A stretch of DNA of 64,000 nt from Pseudonocardia ammonioxydans (lineage in GTDB: Bacteria > Actinomycetota > Actinomycetes > Mycobacteriales > Pseudonocardiaceae). The translations under genes and the position numbers were made by a program. The stretch spans positions 1 through 64,000 of the forward strand of contig NZ_FOUY01000032.1 of assembly GCF_900115005.1 (NCBI RefSeq), read 5' to 3'. Below are positions 56,840-64,000 of the stretch, piece after piece. Position 1 is the stretch's first letter; every line of letters begins with the position of its first letter. Below the pieces are notes generated by a model. The model had not been told where the DNA came from. It saw only the letters and a program-made list of their open reading frames with translations, and searched no databases.

Positions 56840-57517
56840 TCAGGCCGGCGCGACGACGAACTCGGCCTCGACGGCGGCCCGGACGGTGATGTCGTCGGGG
56901 GCGAGCAGCGCGCCCAGCCCGTCGTCGGACTCGGGTGCGGCGCCGGCGGGCGCGGCGGCGAAGGCTCGCGCCGCGACCGGGGCGGGCCGCGTGTCGAGCA
57001 GCCCGACGTCGGCGATCGACCGGGCCGAGACGGTGCCGAGGTCCAGGGCGTCGGCGTAGTCCTGGGCCCGGGCGAGGGCCTGCCGCAGTGCCTCCTGCCG
57101 GGCCACCCGCTCGACCTCGCGGCGGTGCTCGCCGGACAGGTCCCAGTCGATCCCGCGGACCCCGACGTTCTCCAGCGCTCCCAGCTGGGACAGCCAGCCG
57201 CCGAGCCGGGCGACGTCGTCGAACTCCACCGCCAGCGACACCGACGCGTGGTGCACCGGCGGCCGCGGGCGGCCCTTGTGCGAGGGGTGCTGCACCGACG
57301 TGCGGACCTGGTCGACGACGTAGCGGCGCACCGGCCCGGCGTCCGGGTCGTGCCAGGCCCGGACGTCGGCGAGCACCGTGCCGCAGTCGGCCTCGACCCG
57401 CGCCCGCACCGGCCCGGGCTCGGACCCCTGCGCGCGCACCACCACCCGGGCGGTGCCGCGCTCGGCGGGGACCTCGCGCTCGTACTCGCCCCGGACCCGG
57501 ATCACGACCTCGTTCAC
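56840..57517 (-). CDS. SIMPL-domain (DUF541) protein
   Basis: A 225-residue protein: VVIRVRGEYEREVPAERGTA, ASVSLAVEFDDVARLGGWLS, GIDWDLSGEHRREVERVARQ, EALRQALARAQDYADALDLG. These match the SIMPL/YggE family (E.......A...A...A..YA..LG). There is no signal peptide, unlike periplasmic YggE. Function unknown. GTG 57517 is the most likely start; upstream ribosome site is weak. Confidence 0.75.
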   Translation of the reverse strand: MNEVVIRVRGEYEREVPAERGTARVVVRAQGSEPGPVRARVEADCGTVLADVRAWHDPDAGPVRRYVVDQVRTSVQHPSHKGRPRPPVHHASVSLAVEFDDVARLGGWLSQLGALENVGVRGIDWDLSGEHRREVERVARQEALRQALARAQDYADALDLGTVSARSIADVGLLDTRPAPVAARAFAAAPAGAAPESDDGLGALLAPDDITVRAAVEAEFVVAPA

Positions 57518-57545
57518 ACCGACGACGCTAACCCGTGAGCGCCGG

Positions 57546-59381
57546 TCAGTCGGTGATCCCGTACAGACGGATCTTGCGGTAGAGGGTGGAGCGGGCCAGC
57601 CCGAGCGCACCGGCCGCGGCCACCCGGTTGCCGCCGGCGTCGCGCAGCGCCGCGACGATCGTGTCCCGCTCCGCCTGGTCGACCGCGCGCAGCGAGCTCC
57701 GCGGGACGCTCTGGCAGGACTCGGGCAGGTCGGAGGGCTCGATGCTCCCGACCGGGCGCCGGGCGAGCGCACCGGTCAGTGCCTCGCGCAGCTCGGCGAC
57801 GTTGCCCGGCCAGGTGTGGCGGGCCAGCACCCGGTGCGCGGCCGGGGACAGCCGGACCTCGCGCTGCGGGGCCAGCTCGGCCAGCAGGGACTCGGCCAGC
57901 TCGGGCAGGTCCGCGGAACGGTGGCGCACCGGGGGCACCGTCGCCGACCACCGGAACCGGTCGAGCAGCGCGCCGTACGCGGGCCCACCCACGGCGTCGT
58001 CGGAGGCGGTCGCCGCGATCCGCAGCGGCCGGCCGGGCGGCCGCGGGTCGTCGAGCGCCGCGCTCAGGGTCTCGAGCGCCGCATCCGGCAGCCGGTCGAC
58101 GTCGCGCAGCACGAGCAACCGGTCCGGGTCCGGGTTGCGGATCACGTCCGCCACCGGCCCGGGCGCGTCCGTCAGCTGCTCCGAGCCGACAGCCAGGACG
58201 TTCCCGGGGCCGTGCAGCTCGCCGTCGGTGTCGGTCAGCATCCGGCAGCGGCCCGACCCCGGCTCGCCGAGGACCAGCACCGCCGTCGGCGACTCCGCCA
58301 GTGCCCCGGCAACCGTGGCCCGGGCCGCCCGCCACGCCGGGGCACGGCTGGCGGCGGCGGGCCCGCGCGCGCCCGGCACCGGCCCCGCGGTGTGCTCGGC
58401 CGGCCGGCCCGCGGTGCGCGCCCGGGAGCGGGCGACGAGCACGACCCCCGCGTCGTCCTGCGGAACCGTGACCGTCCCGACCATCCCGGCGACCGAGTCG
58501 CCGACCGCGACCACCGTCCCGCGCAGCCGTACCCGGGTCCCGGACGGCAGGTCGACGCCCTCGTCGGTCGACGCGGTCCGGAACATCACGAACCGCATGT
58601 GGTCCTGCAGCGCGAGCAGGTCCCCGGCATCGAGCAGGCTCTGGGTGAGCGCGTTGGTCAGCACCGTGCGCCGGCCGACGGCCAGCACGGCCCGCCGGCC
58701 GCGGGCATCGGCCCGGGCGTCGGCCCGGGAGTAGGCACTGAGCAGGGCCTGTTGCCCGGGGTCGCGGTCGAGCAGCAGCGCCTCCTGGATCTGCGCCGCC
58801 GCGGACCGGACGAGCGAGTGCAGCACCGGTGAGGAGTGCTCGGACCGGCAGCTGATGTCGAGGACCCCCTCGATCCGGCGGGTGAGCGGGTCGCGCACCG
58901 GGGCGCCGGCGCAGGCGTAGCTCTGCAGCCGTTCCACGAAGTGCTCGGCGCCGACGATGTGGACCGACTCGCCGGACTCCAGGACCGTCCCGACGCCGTT
59001 GGTGCCGACCTCCCCCTCGCCGTAGCCGAACCCGGTGGCGAAGTTGTTCCCGTCGGCGAGCACACCGATCCCGCGCTGGGTGTCGCGCCGCGCGACGAGC
59101 CGCGCGTGGTCGTCGGTCAGCGCGATGCACACGGGGACGTCCGCGACCTGCTCGGCCAGCCGGTCGATGACCGGCTGCGCGCACCGCACGAGCCGGGAGT
59201 CGAGCTCGAGGTCCGGGTGGTAGCGGTTGGCGATCGTCCCGGGATCGACGCCCAGGGCGAGGCTGCGCCGCCAGGACGCCGCCACGTGGTCCCGGACCCC
59301 GAGCAGGTCCACGTCGCTCCGGTCCAGGTGCCCCACCCGGGCTCGGGTGAGCGGTGTCCGTCCGACCGGGGTGTGTGTCAT
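57546..59381 (-). CDS. AcoR-like GAF/AAA/Fis transcriptional regulator (degenerate AAA+)
   Basis: A 611-residue regulator. An N-terminal GAF-like sensor (VADVPVCIALTDDHARLVAR, FATGFGYGEGEVGTNGVGTV, EGVLDISCRSEHSSPVLHSL), a PAS-like middle, then an AAA+ remnant with Walker A-like GEPGSGRC, LLVLRDVDRLPDAALETLSA and VRHRSADLPELAESLLAELA, and a C-terminal Fis HTH (AALRDAGGNRVAAAGALGLA, RSTLYRKIRLYGI). It lacks the GAFTGA loop needed to contact sigma-54, as in other actinobacterial members. It faces the Baeyer-Villiger monooxygenase gene and probably activates it. Confidence 0.88.
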   Translation of the reverse strand: MTHTPVGRTPLTRARVGHLDRSDVDLLGVRDHVAASWRRSLALGVDPGTIANRYHPDLELDSRLVRCAQPVIDRLAEQVADVPVCIALTDDHARLVARRDTQRGIGVLADGNNFATGFGYGEGEVGTNGVGTVLESGESVHIVGAEHFVERLQSYACAGAPVRDPLTRRIEGVLDISCRSEHSSPVLHSLVRSAAAQIQEALLLDRDPGQQALLSAYSRADARADARGRRAVLAVGRRTVLTNALTQSLLDAGDLLALQDHMRFVMFRTASTDEGVDLPSGTRVRLRGTVVAVGDSVAGMVGTVTVPQDDAGVVLVARSRARTAGRPAEHTAGPVPGARGPAAASRAPAWRAARATVAGALAESPTAVLVLGEPGSGRCRMLTDTDGELHGPGNVLAVGSEQLTDAPGPVADVIRNPDPDRLLVLRDVDRLPDAALETLSAALDDPRPPGRPLRIAATASDDAVGGPAYGALLDRFRWSATVPPVRHRSADLPELAESLLAELAPQREVRLSPAAHRVLARHTWPGNVAELREALTGALARRPVGSIEPSDLPESCQSVPRSSLRAVDQAERDTIVAALRDAGGNRVAAAGALGLARSTLYRKIRLYGITD

Positions 59382-59438
59382 CGACCACTCCTGTAGTGCG
59401 CTCCCTCACATCATGCGGGCGTGGTCAAGTCCGCGCGC

Positions 59439-59455
59439 TGTCCGAGATTGGGACA
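59439..59455. promoter_or_regulatory. Inverted repeat between AcoR-like regulator and BVMO
   Basis: TGTCCGAGATTGGGACA has 5-base inverted arms (TGTCC/GGACA) around 7 bases, 68 bases before the BVMO start. It is the best candidate for the AcoR-like binding site in the 141-base divergent region. Confidence 0.5.
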
Positions 59456-59522
59456 CCCGTGGGCGCGCCACCCGGGCCTACGTTCGGCCCGGATCCCTTC
59501 ATCGTCGAACGGAGGACGTGGC

Positions 59523-61031
59523 ATGACCGCCATGACCGGTGCCACCACGACCGAACGCGACCGGCAGGACACCGAGCACGTCGACGTCCTCATCGTGGGA
59601 GCCGGTGTCTCCGGCATCGGTGCCGCCCACCACCTGCGCGAACGGTTCCCGGACCGCACGTTCACGATCCTGGAGGCCCAGGACGACCGCGGCGGGACGT
59701 GGTGGACCCACCAGTACCCGGGTGCGCGCTCGGACAGCGACCTGTTCACCTACGGCTACCGGCACAAGCCGTGGCGCGGGCCGTCGATCGCCGGTGGCGG
59801 CCAGATCCTGTCCTACCTCGACGAGGTCATCGAGGAGGACGATCTCGCCGGCCACATCCGCTACCACCACCGCGTCACCGACCTGGCCTGGTCGTCGGAG
59901 GAGCGCCGGTGGACCGCCGAGGTCACCCGCACCGACACCGGTGAACGGCTGCGCCTGACGACCGACTTCCTGTGGATGTGCCAGGGCTACTACAACCACG
60001 ACGACCCCTACACCCCCGAGTGGCCGGGCACCGACCGGTTCGAGGGCCGGATGGTGCACCCGCAGGCCTGGCCGGACGACCTCGACTGCACGGGGAAGAA
60101 GGTGTTGGTCATCGGGTCCGGCGCGACGGCGGCGACCGTGGTCCCGGCGGTGGCCGGCACCGCCGAGCACGTGACGATGCTGCAGCGCTCGCCGTCGTAC
60201 TGGTTCCCCGCGCCGACGGTGCACGAGCTCGCCACGATGCTCGAACCGCTGGACCTGCCCGACGAGTGGACGCACGAGATCCTGCGCCGGACCTACGTCC
60301 AGCAGCTCGACTGGCTGGCCACGACCGGGCGCGACGATCCCGATCAGCTGCACGAGTTCCTGGTCGAGACGATCCGCCCGCTGCTGCCCGAGGGCACCGA
60401 CGTCGAGAAGCACTTCGTCCCGCGCTACCGGCCGTGGCAGCAGCGGATCGCGTTCGTGCCCGACGGCGACTTCTTCACGGCCATGCGCGAGGGCCAGGCC
60501 TCGGTCGTCACCGACGAGATCGCCGAGTTCACCGAGAAGGGTGTGCAGCTCGCGTCGGGCGAGGTGATCGAGGCGGACGTCGTCGTCACCGCGACCGGGT
60601 TCAACCTCTCGGTGCTCGGTGACATCCCGTTCCGGGTCGACGGCGAGCCGGTCGACTTCACCGGGCGCGTCACCTGGCGCGGGATGATGATCAGCGGTGT
60701 GCCGAACATGGCGTACTCGTTCGGCTACTTCCGGCACAGCTGGACGCTGCGGGTGGACCTGATCAACGACGTCGTCGCGCGGATCTTCGAGCGGATGGCC
60801 GAGCGCGGCGCGAGCACGGTGGTGCCCGAGCTGCGCCTCGGTGACGAGGACATGCCGCTGCTGCCGTGGAGCGACCCGGCGAACTTCAACCCCGGCTACG
60901 TCATGCGCTCGCAGGACAAGATGTTCCGCCAGGGCGACCGGGAGCCGTGGACCCACATGCACGAGCACGACCACGAGCGGGCGTCGCTGCCCGCCGCCGA
61001 CCTCGACAACGGTTTGAACTTTCGCCCGTGA
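59523..61031 (+). CDS. Baeyer-Villiger-type flavin monooxygenase
   Basis: A 502-residue FAD/NADPH monooxygenase: VDVLIVGAGVSGIGAAHHLR (FAD), the fingerprint FEGRMVHPQAWP at about residue 173 (FxGxxxHxxxWP), KVLVIGSGATAATVVPAVAG (NADPH) and EADVVVTATGFNLSVL. It inserts oxygen next to a ketone to give an ester or lactone, or acts on related substrates; the next gene encodes a likely ester hydrolase. The stop codon is inside the 61025-61070 palindromic repeat. Divergent AcoR-like regulator. Confidence 0.9.
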   Translation: MTAMTGATTTERDRQDTEHVDVLIVGAGVSGIGAAHHLRERFPDRTFTILEAQDDRGGTWWTHQYPGARSDSDLFTYGYRHKPWRGPSIAGGGQILSYLDEVIEEDDLAGHIRYHHRVTDLAWSSEERRWTAEVTRTDTGERLRLTTDFLWMCQGYYNHDDPYTPEWPGTDRFEGRMVHPQAWPDDLDCTGKKVLVIGSGATAATVVPAVAGTAEHVTMLQRSPSYWFPAPTVHELATMLEPLDLPDEWTHEILRRTYVQQLDWLATTGRDDPDQLHEFLVETIRPLLPEGTDVEKHFVPRYRPWQQRIAFVPDGDFFTAMREGQASVVTDEIAEFTEKGVQLASGEVIEADVVVTATGFNLSVLGDIPFRVDGEPVDFTGRVTWRGMMISGVPNMAYSFGYFRHSWTLRVDLINDVVARIFERMAERGASTVVPELRLGDEDMPLLPWSDPANFNPGYVMRSQDKMFRQGDREPWTHMHEHDHERASLPAADLDNGLNFRP

Positions 61032-61070
61032 GTGGTTGTCGCGGCCCTGACCGCGATAACCACTCACGGG
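61025..61070. repeat. 46-bp palindromic repeat, copy 3
   Basis: CCCGTGAGTGGTTGTCGCGG and CCGCGATAACCACTCACGGG around CCCTGA. It contains the BVMO stop (61029-61031) and precedes the GAAGGAG ribosome site of the hydrolase gene by a few bases, so it separates the two genes of the cluster. Confidence 0.9.
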
Positions 61071-61087
61071 CTCCGAAGGAGCCCCCC

Positions 61088-61900
61088 ATGCCCCAGACGA
61101 GAATCCGCACCGGCATCACGGTGAACCACGAGACCACCGGCAGCGGCGAGCCGTTGCTGCTGATCATGGGAACGTCCGGCTCGATCCCGCTGTGGGGCGA
61201 GCTGACCGCCCGGCTCGCCGAGGACCATCAGGTGATCACCTATGACCTGCGCGGTCTCGGTGGCACCGAGCGCGGCGACGGGCCGATGACCGTCGCGTCG
61301 CTGGCCGAGGACGCCGCGGCCCTGCTCGAGGCGCTGGACGTGCCGCGGGCGCACGTCCTGGGCTGGTCGCTCGGGTCGGCGATCGCGCAGGAGCTCGCGC
61401 TGGCCTACCCGGACCGCGTCGCCTCCACGGTGATGTACGGGACCTGGGCGCGCTGTGACGGGTTCCAGCGCTCTGTGCTCTCCGCGCTCCGGCTGCCCTA
61501 CGTGCACCGGGACATGGAGGCGGCGCTGGCCGCGTCCGGCATCGCGTTCTCCCCGGAGCTGCTCGACCGGCCCGACTTCGAGGAGCTGCTGGGGCCGCTG
61601 ATCCCGGCCTTCCCGCAGAACGAGGCGCAGATGCAGGCGACCGTCGAGCAGTGGGACGCCGACCTGGCCCACGACACGCTCGACCGGCTCGGATCGATCA
61701 CCGCACCGACCCTGGTCCTGGTCGGCGAGCAGGACCTGCTGACGCCGCCGTGGCAGTCCCGCAAGGTCGCCGACGCGATCCCCGGGGCCCGGTTCGAGCT
61801 CGTCACCGGGCCCGGGTCGAGCCACGGCATGCACATCGAGCGCCCCGAGGACGTGGTGAAAATGGCTCGTGAGTGGTTTTCGCGGTCGGAGCCGCGATAA
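61088..61900 (+). CDS. Alpha/beta hydrolase (ester hydrolase)
   Basis: A 270-residue hydrolase: PLLLIMGTSGSIPLWGELTA (oxyanion), VITYDLRGLGGTERGDGPMT, AHVLGWSLGSAIAQELALAY (Ser), LVLVGEQDLLTPPWQSRKVA (Asp) and GPGSSHGMHIERPEDVVKMA (His). The stop codon TAA (61898-61900) and the last nine or so residues are encoded by the palindromic repeat at 61868. Next to a Baeyer-Villiger enzyme, hydrolysis of its ester product is the likely job. Confidence 0.87.
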   Translation: MPQTRIRTGITVNHETTGSGEPLLLIMGTSGSIPLWGELTARLAEDHQVITYDLRGLGGTERGDGPMTVASLAEDAAALLEALDVPRAHVLGWSLGSAIAQELALAYPDRVASTVMYGTWARCDGFQRSVLSALRLPYVHRDMEAALAASGIAFSPELLDRPDFEELLGPLIPAFPQNEAQMQATVEQWDADLAHDTLDRLGSITAPTLVLVGEQDLLTPPWQSRKVADAIPGARFELVTGPGSSHGMHIERPEDVVKMAREWFSRSEPR

Positions 61901-61909
61901 CCACTCACG
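61868..61909. repeat. 42-bp palindromic repeat, copy 4
   Basis: CGTGAGTGGTTTTCGCGG and CCGCGATAACCACTCACG flank TCGGAG, two mismatches. It contains the stop codons of both convergent genes: TAA of the hydrolase at 61898-61900 and TGA of the peptidase at 61905-61907. Confidence 0.9.
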
Positions 61910-63923
61910 GGCGGCGAAGCCGCTCCAGGAAGGTGTAGGCCAGCGCCGCCATCTTCGCGGCCTGCGCGTTGTCCGCGGCGCCGCCGTGGCCGCCCTCGAT
62001 GTTCTCGTAGTAGGTGACGTCGTGGCCGGCCGCGGCGAGTGCCGCGGCGAACTTGCGGGCGTGGCCGGGGTGCACCCGGTCGTCGCGGGTCGAGGTCAAC
62101 AGGATCACCGGCGGGTACGTGGCCGCCGGGTCGATCAGGTGGTACGGCGAGAACGTCCGGATGAACTCCCAGTCCTCGGTGTCCGGGTCGCCGTACTCGG
62201 CCATCCAGGACGCCCCGGCGAGCAGGTGGCTGTAGCGCTTCATGTCCAGCAGCGGCACCTGGATGACGACCGCGCCGAACAGCTCCGGGTAGCGGACCAG
62301 CATGTTCCCGGCCATCAGCCCGCCGTTGCTGCCGCCCTGCACGGCCAGGTGGGCCGGGGCGGTGATCCCGCGGTCCACCAGGTCGCGGGCGACGGCGGCC
62401 ATGTCCTCGTAGGCCCGCGGCCGGTTCTCGCGCAGCGCGGCGCGGTGCCAGCGCGGGCCGTACTCGCCGCCGCCGCGCAGGTTGGCGACCGCGTACACGC
62501 CACCGCGCTCCAGCCAGGACCGGCCGATGCCGCCGGAGTAGCCGGGGGTCAGCGCGATCTCGAAGCCGCCGTAGCCGTAGAGCAGGGTCGGTGCGGTGCT
62601 GTCGAACGCCAGATCCTTCGGGCGGACCAGGAAGTACGGGACGCGGGTGCCGTCGTCGCTGGTCACGAAGTGCTGCTCGATGACGTGCCCGGAGGCGTCG
62701 AAGAAGGCGGGTGAGCTCTTGAGCGTCTGCGGCTGCTCGCCCGGGCGCGCGATCGCCAGCGAGGACGGGGTGAGGTAGTCGGTGACGACGAGCCACACGT
62801 CGTCGGACTCGTCGGAATCCACGGCGGACACGTCGACGCTGCCGAACTCGGGCGCCCCGGTGAACGCCGACCGCGCCCAGCCGTCCTCGCCCGGGGTGAG
62901 CACGGACAGCCGGTTGGCGACGTCCTCCAGCACGTTCAGCACCAGGTGGTGCCGGGTCCAGGTGTAACCCGCCAGCGACGACGACGCGCTCGGTGCGAAC
63001 AGCACCTCCCAGCGCGCGGTGCCGGCCAGGACGTCGTCGAACCGGGCGGCGAGCAGGGACCCGGCGGCGAAGCGCCCCCAGTCCTCGCGCAGCTCGAGCA
63101 CCAGCCACTCGCGCTGGACGTCGGCGATCGCCGAGTCCGGCACGTCGACCTTGCGCAGTGTCGTGCCCTCGACCAGGTACAGCTCGTCGGAGTAGAAGTC
63201 GATCGCCCGGCGGACGAAGTCGCGCGGGTAGCCGGGCGTCTGGTCGTGGTGGGCGCTCACCGACAGGTCCTCGGTGCCACCCTCGAAGATCACCGGGGCG
63301 TCGGCGAGGGCGGTGCCGCGGGACCAGCGGCGCACGGTCCGCGGGTAGCCGGAGCTCGTCGTCGTCCCGGGGCCGAAGTCGCTGGAGACCCACAGGGTGT
63401 CGCGGTCGATCCAGCTCACCCCGCCCTTCGCCTCCGGGCGGACGAACCCGGACGCGGCCCCGTCCGGTGCGACCCAGTCCTTCGTGCCGAGGTCGAACTC
63501 GCGGGTGACGTCGGCGTCCGCACCGCCGCGGGACAGGTCGATCAGGGCGCGGTCGAGGTCCGGGCGCAGGAACCGGGCACCGTGCCAGACCCAGTTCTCG
63601 CCCTCGGCCTCGTTGAGCGCGTCGAGGTCGAGCAGGACCTCCCACTCGGGATCGTCGGTGCGGTACTGCTCGGGTGTGGTGCGCCGCCACAGGCCGCGCG
63701 GGTTCTGCTCGTCGGTCCAGAAGTTGTAGTACAGCCCGCCGCGCTGCACGACCCACGGGATGCGGGCGCGGGCGTCGAGCACCTCGCGGATGCCGGACTC
63801 CAGCCCGGCGAACAGCTCGGTACCGGTCAGCCGTTCCTCGGTGCCGGCGTTGTGCCCGGCCACCCAGCGCAGGGCCTCCTCACCGGTGACGTCCTCGAGC
63901 CAGGCGTGCGGGTCGTCCGTCAT
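61905..63923 (-). CDS. Prolyl oligopeptidase family serine peptidase (S9A)
   Basis: A 672-residue enzyme. An N-terminal seven-bladed propeller (about 70-400) is followed by a peptidase domain: LYGYGGFEIALTPGYSGGIG, YAVANLRGGGEYGPRWHRAA, HLAVQGGSNGGLMAGNMLVR (nucleophile Ser in GGSNGG), LLTSTRDDRVHPGHARKFAA (Asp) and ENIEGGHGGAADNAQAAKMA (His). No signal peptide, so cytoplasmic cleavage of short proline peptides is expected. Its stop is shared with a palindromic repeat. Confidence 0.92.
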   Translation of the reverse strand: MTDDPHAWLEDVTGEEALRWVAGHNAGTEERLTGTELFAGLESGIREVLDARARIPWVVQRGGLYYNFWTDEQNPRGLWRRTTPEQYRTDDPEWEVLLDLDALNEAEGENWVWHGARFLRPDLDRALIDLSRGGADADVTREFDLGTKDWVAPDGAASGFVRPEAKGGVSWIDRDTLWVSSDFGPGTTTSSGYPRTVRRWSRGTALADAPVIFEGGTEDLSVSAHHDQTPGYPRDFVRRAIDFYSDELYLVEGTTLRKVDVPDSAIADVQREWLVLELREDWGRFAAGSLLAARFDDVLAGTARWEVLFAPSASSSLAGYTWTRHHLVLNVLEDVANRLSVLTPGEDGWARSAFTGAPEFGSVDVSAVDSDESDDVWLVVTDYLTPSSLAIARPGEQPQTLKSSPAFFDASGHVIEQHFVTSDDGTRVPYFLVRPKDLAFDSTAPTLLYGYGGFEIALTPGYSGGIGRSWLERGGVYAVANLRGGGEYGPRWHRAALRENRPRAYEDMAAVARDLVDRGITAPAHLAVQGGSNGGLMAGNMLVRYPELFGAVVIQVPLLDMKRYSHLLAGASWMAEYGDPDTEDWEFIRTFSPYHLIDPAATYPPVILLTSTRDDRVHPGHARKFAAALAAAGHDVTYYENIEGGHGGAADNAQAAKMAALAYTFLERLRRP

Positions 63924-63937
63924 GCCACGATCATGAC

Positions 63938-64000
63938 TCAGATCCGGTAGTCGGTGTCCCGGGCATCGGTGATCAGCATCCGGCCGGGCTCGTGGGTGAT
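63938..64000 (-). CDS. C-terminus of a gene cut by the right window edge
   Basis: Reading leftward from the edge, a frame encodes ITHEPGRMLITDARDTDYRI and stops at 63938-63940. It reads codirectionally with the peptidase, 14 bases upstream of that gene's start. Too short to assign a family. Confidence 0.5.
   Translation of the reverse strand: MTHEPGRMLITDARDTDYRI

Overview
This window is chromosomal DNA from a high-G+C actinobacterium. Almost every codon ends in G or C. There is an Rpf-type muralytic enzyme, an F420-type LLM flavoprotein, GTG starts and leaderless promoters, and two small secreted chaplin-like proteins. The mix fits Pseudonocardiaceae (for example Pseudonocardia) best, but that placement is an inference from gene content. 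I saw no rRNA, tRNA, CRISPR array, phage or transposase gene. The region reads as core and regulatory chromosome, with several families of non-coding repeats.

Layout. 0-3 kb: an edge-truncated HD-domain protein, a GlxA-type regulator, and two tandem chaplin-like genes with duplicated promoters, leaders and terminators. 3-8.9 kb: a ChrB-like protein coupled to a P-type ATPase, an aldo/keto reductase, a membrane protein and an Asp23 pair. 9-16.4 kb: a 30-bp repeat array, a methyltransferase, two DoxX-type proteins, PadR, DUF1707 and small membrane proteins, and an Rpf gene behind a long structured leader. 16.4-24.8 kb: a MarR/hydrolase/LLM operon facing a second hydrolase, PabB-PabC fusion, NERD, DUF1992, a 61-bp tandem repeat array, and an ArsR/SRPBCC pair. 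24.8-35 kb: small membrane proteins, a two-component system coupled to aroQ, VOC, Gfo/Idh, a POT transporter, NmrA/DUF1772 and AraC.

34.9-35.3 kb is a low-GC, hairpin-rich stretch with no gene. It is the best candidate here for an undescribed RNA or site. 35.3-45.6 kb: an ECF41 sigma factor with an FAD oxidoreductase, SDR, DUF151, an ABC exporter under a SoxR/MerR-shaped promoter, a Bcr/CflA exporter, a YdeP-type molybdoenzyme, an AhpD-like protein and an Rrf2 regulator. 45.6-52 kb: a fatty-acid locus resembling mycobacterial fadE5, fadA2, fabG4 and htdX, with a divergent TetR. 52-64 kb: a 28-codon acidic peptide gene, an aminotransferase, adenylate cyclase, acyl-CoA synthetase, a SIMPL protein, an AcoR-like regulator facing a Baeyer-Villiger monooxygenase plus ester hydrolase, and a prolyl oligopeptidase.

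The most unusual feature is a set of repeats placed at gene 3' ends. A 42-46-bp palindrome occurs four times and supplies stop codons to the genes beside it. A 30-bp repeat supplies a stop codon at 9.2 kb, and a copy-like segment of it appears in frame inside the thiolase gene. A third, unrelated 61-62-bp repeat forms a seven-unit array.
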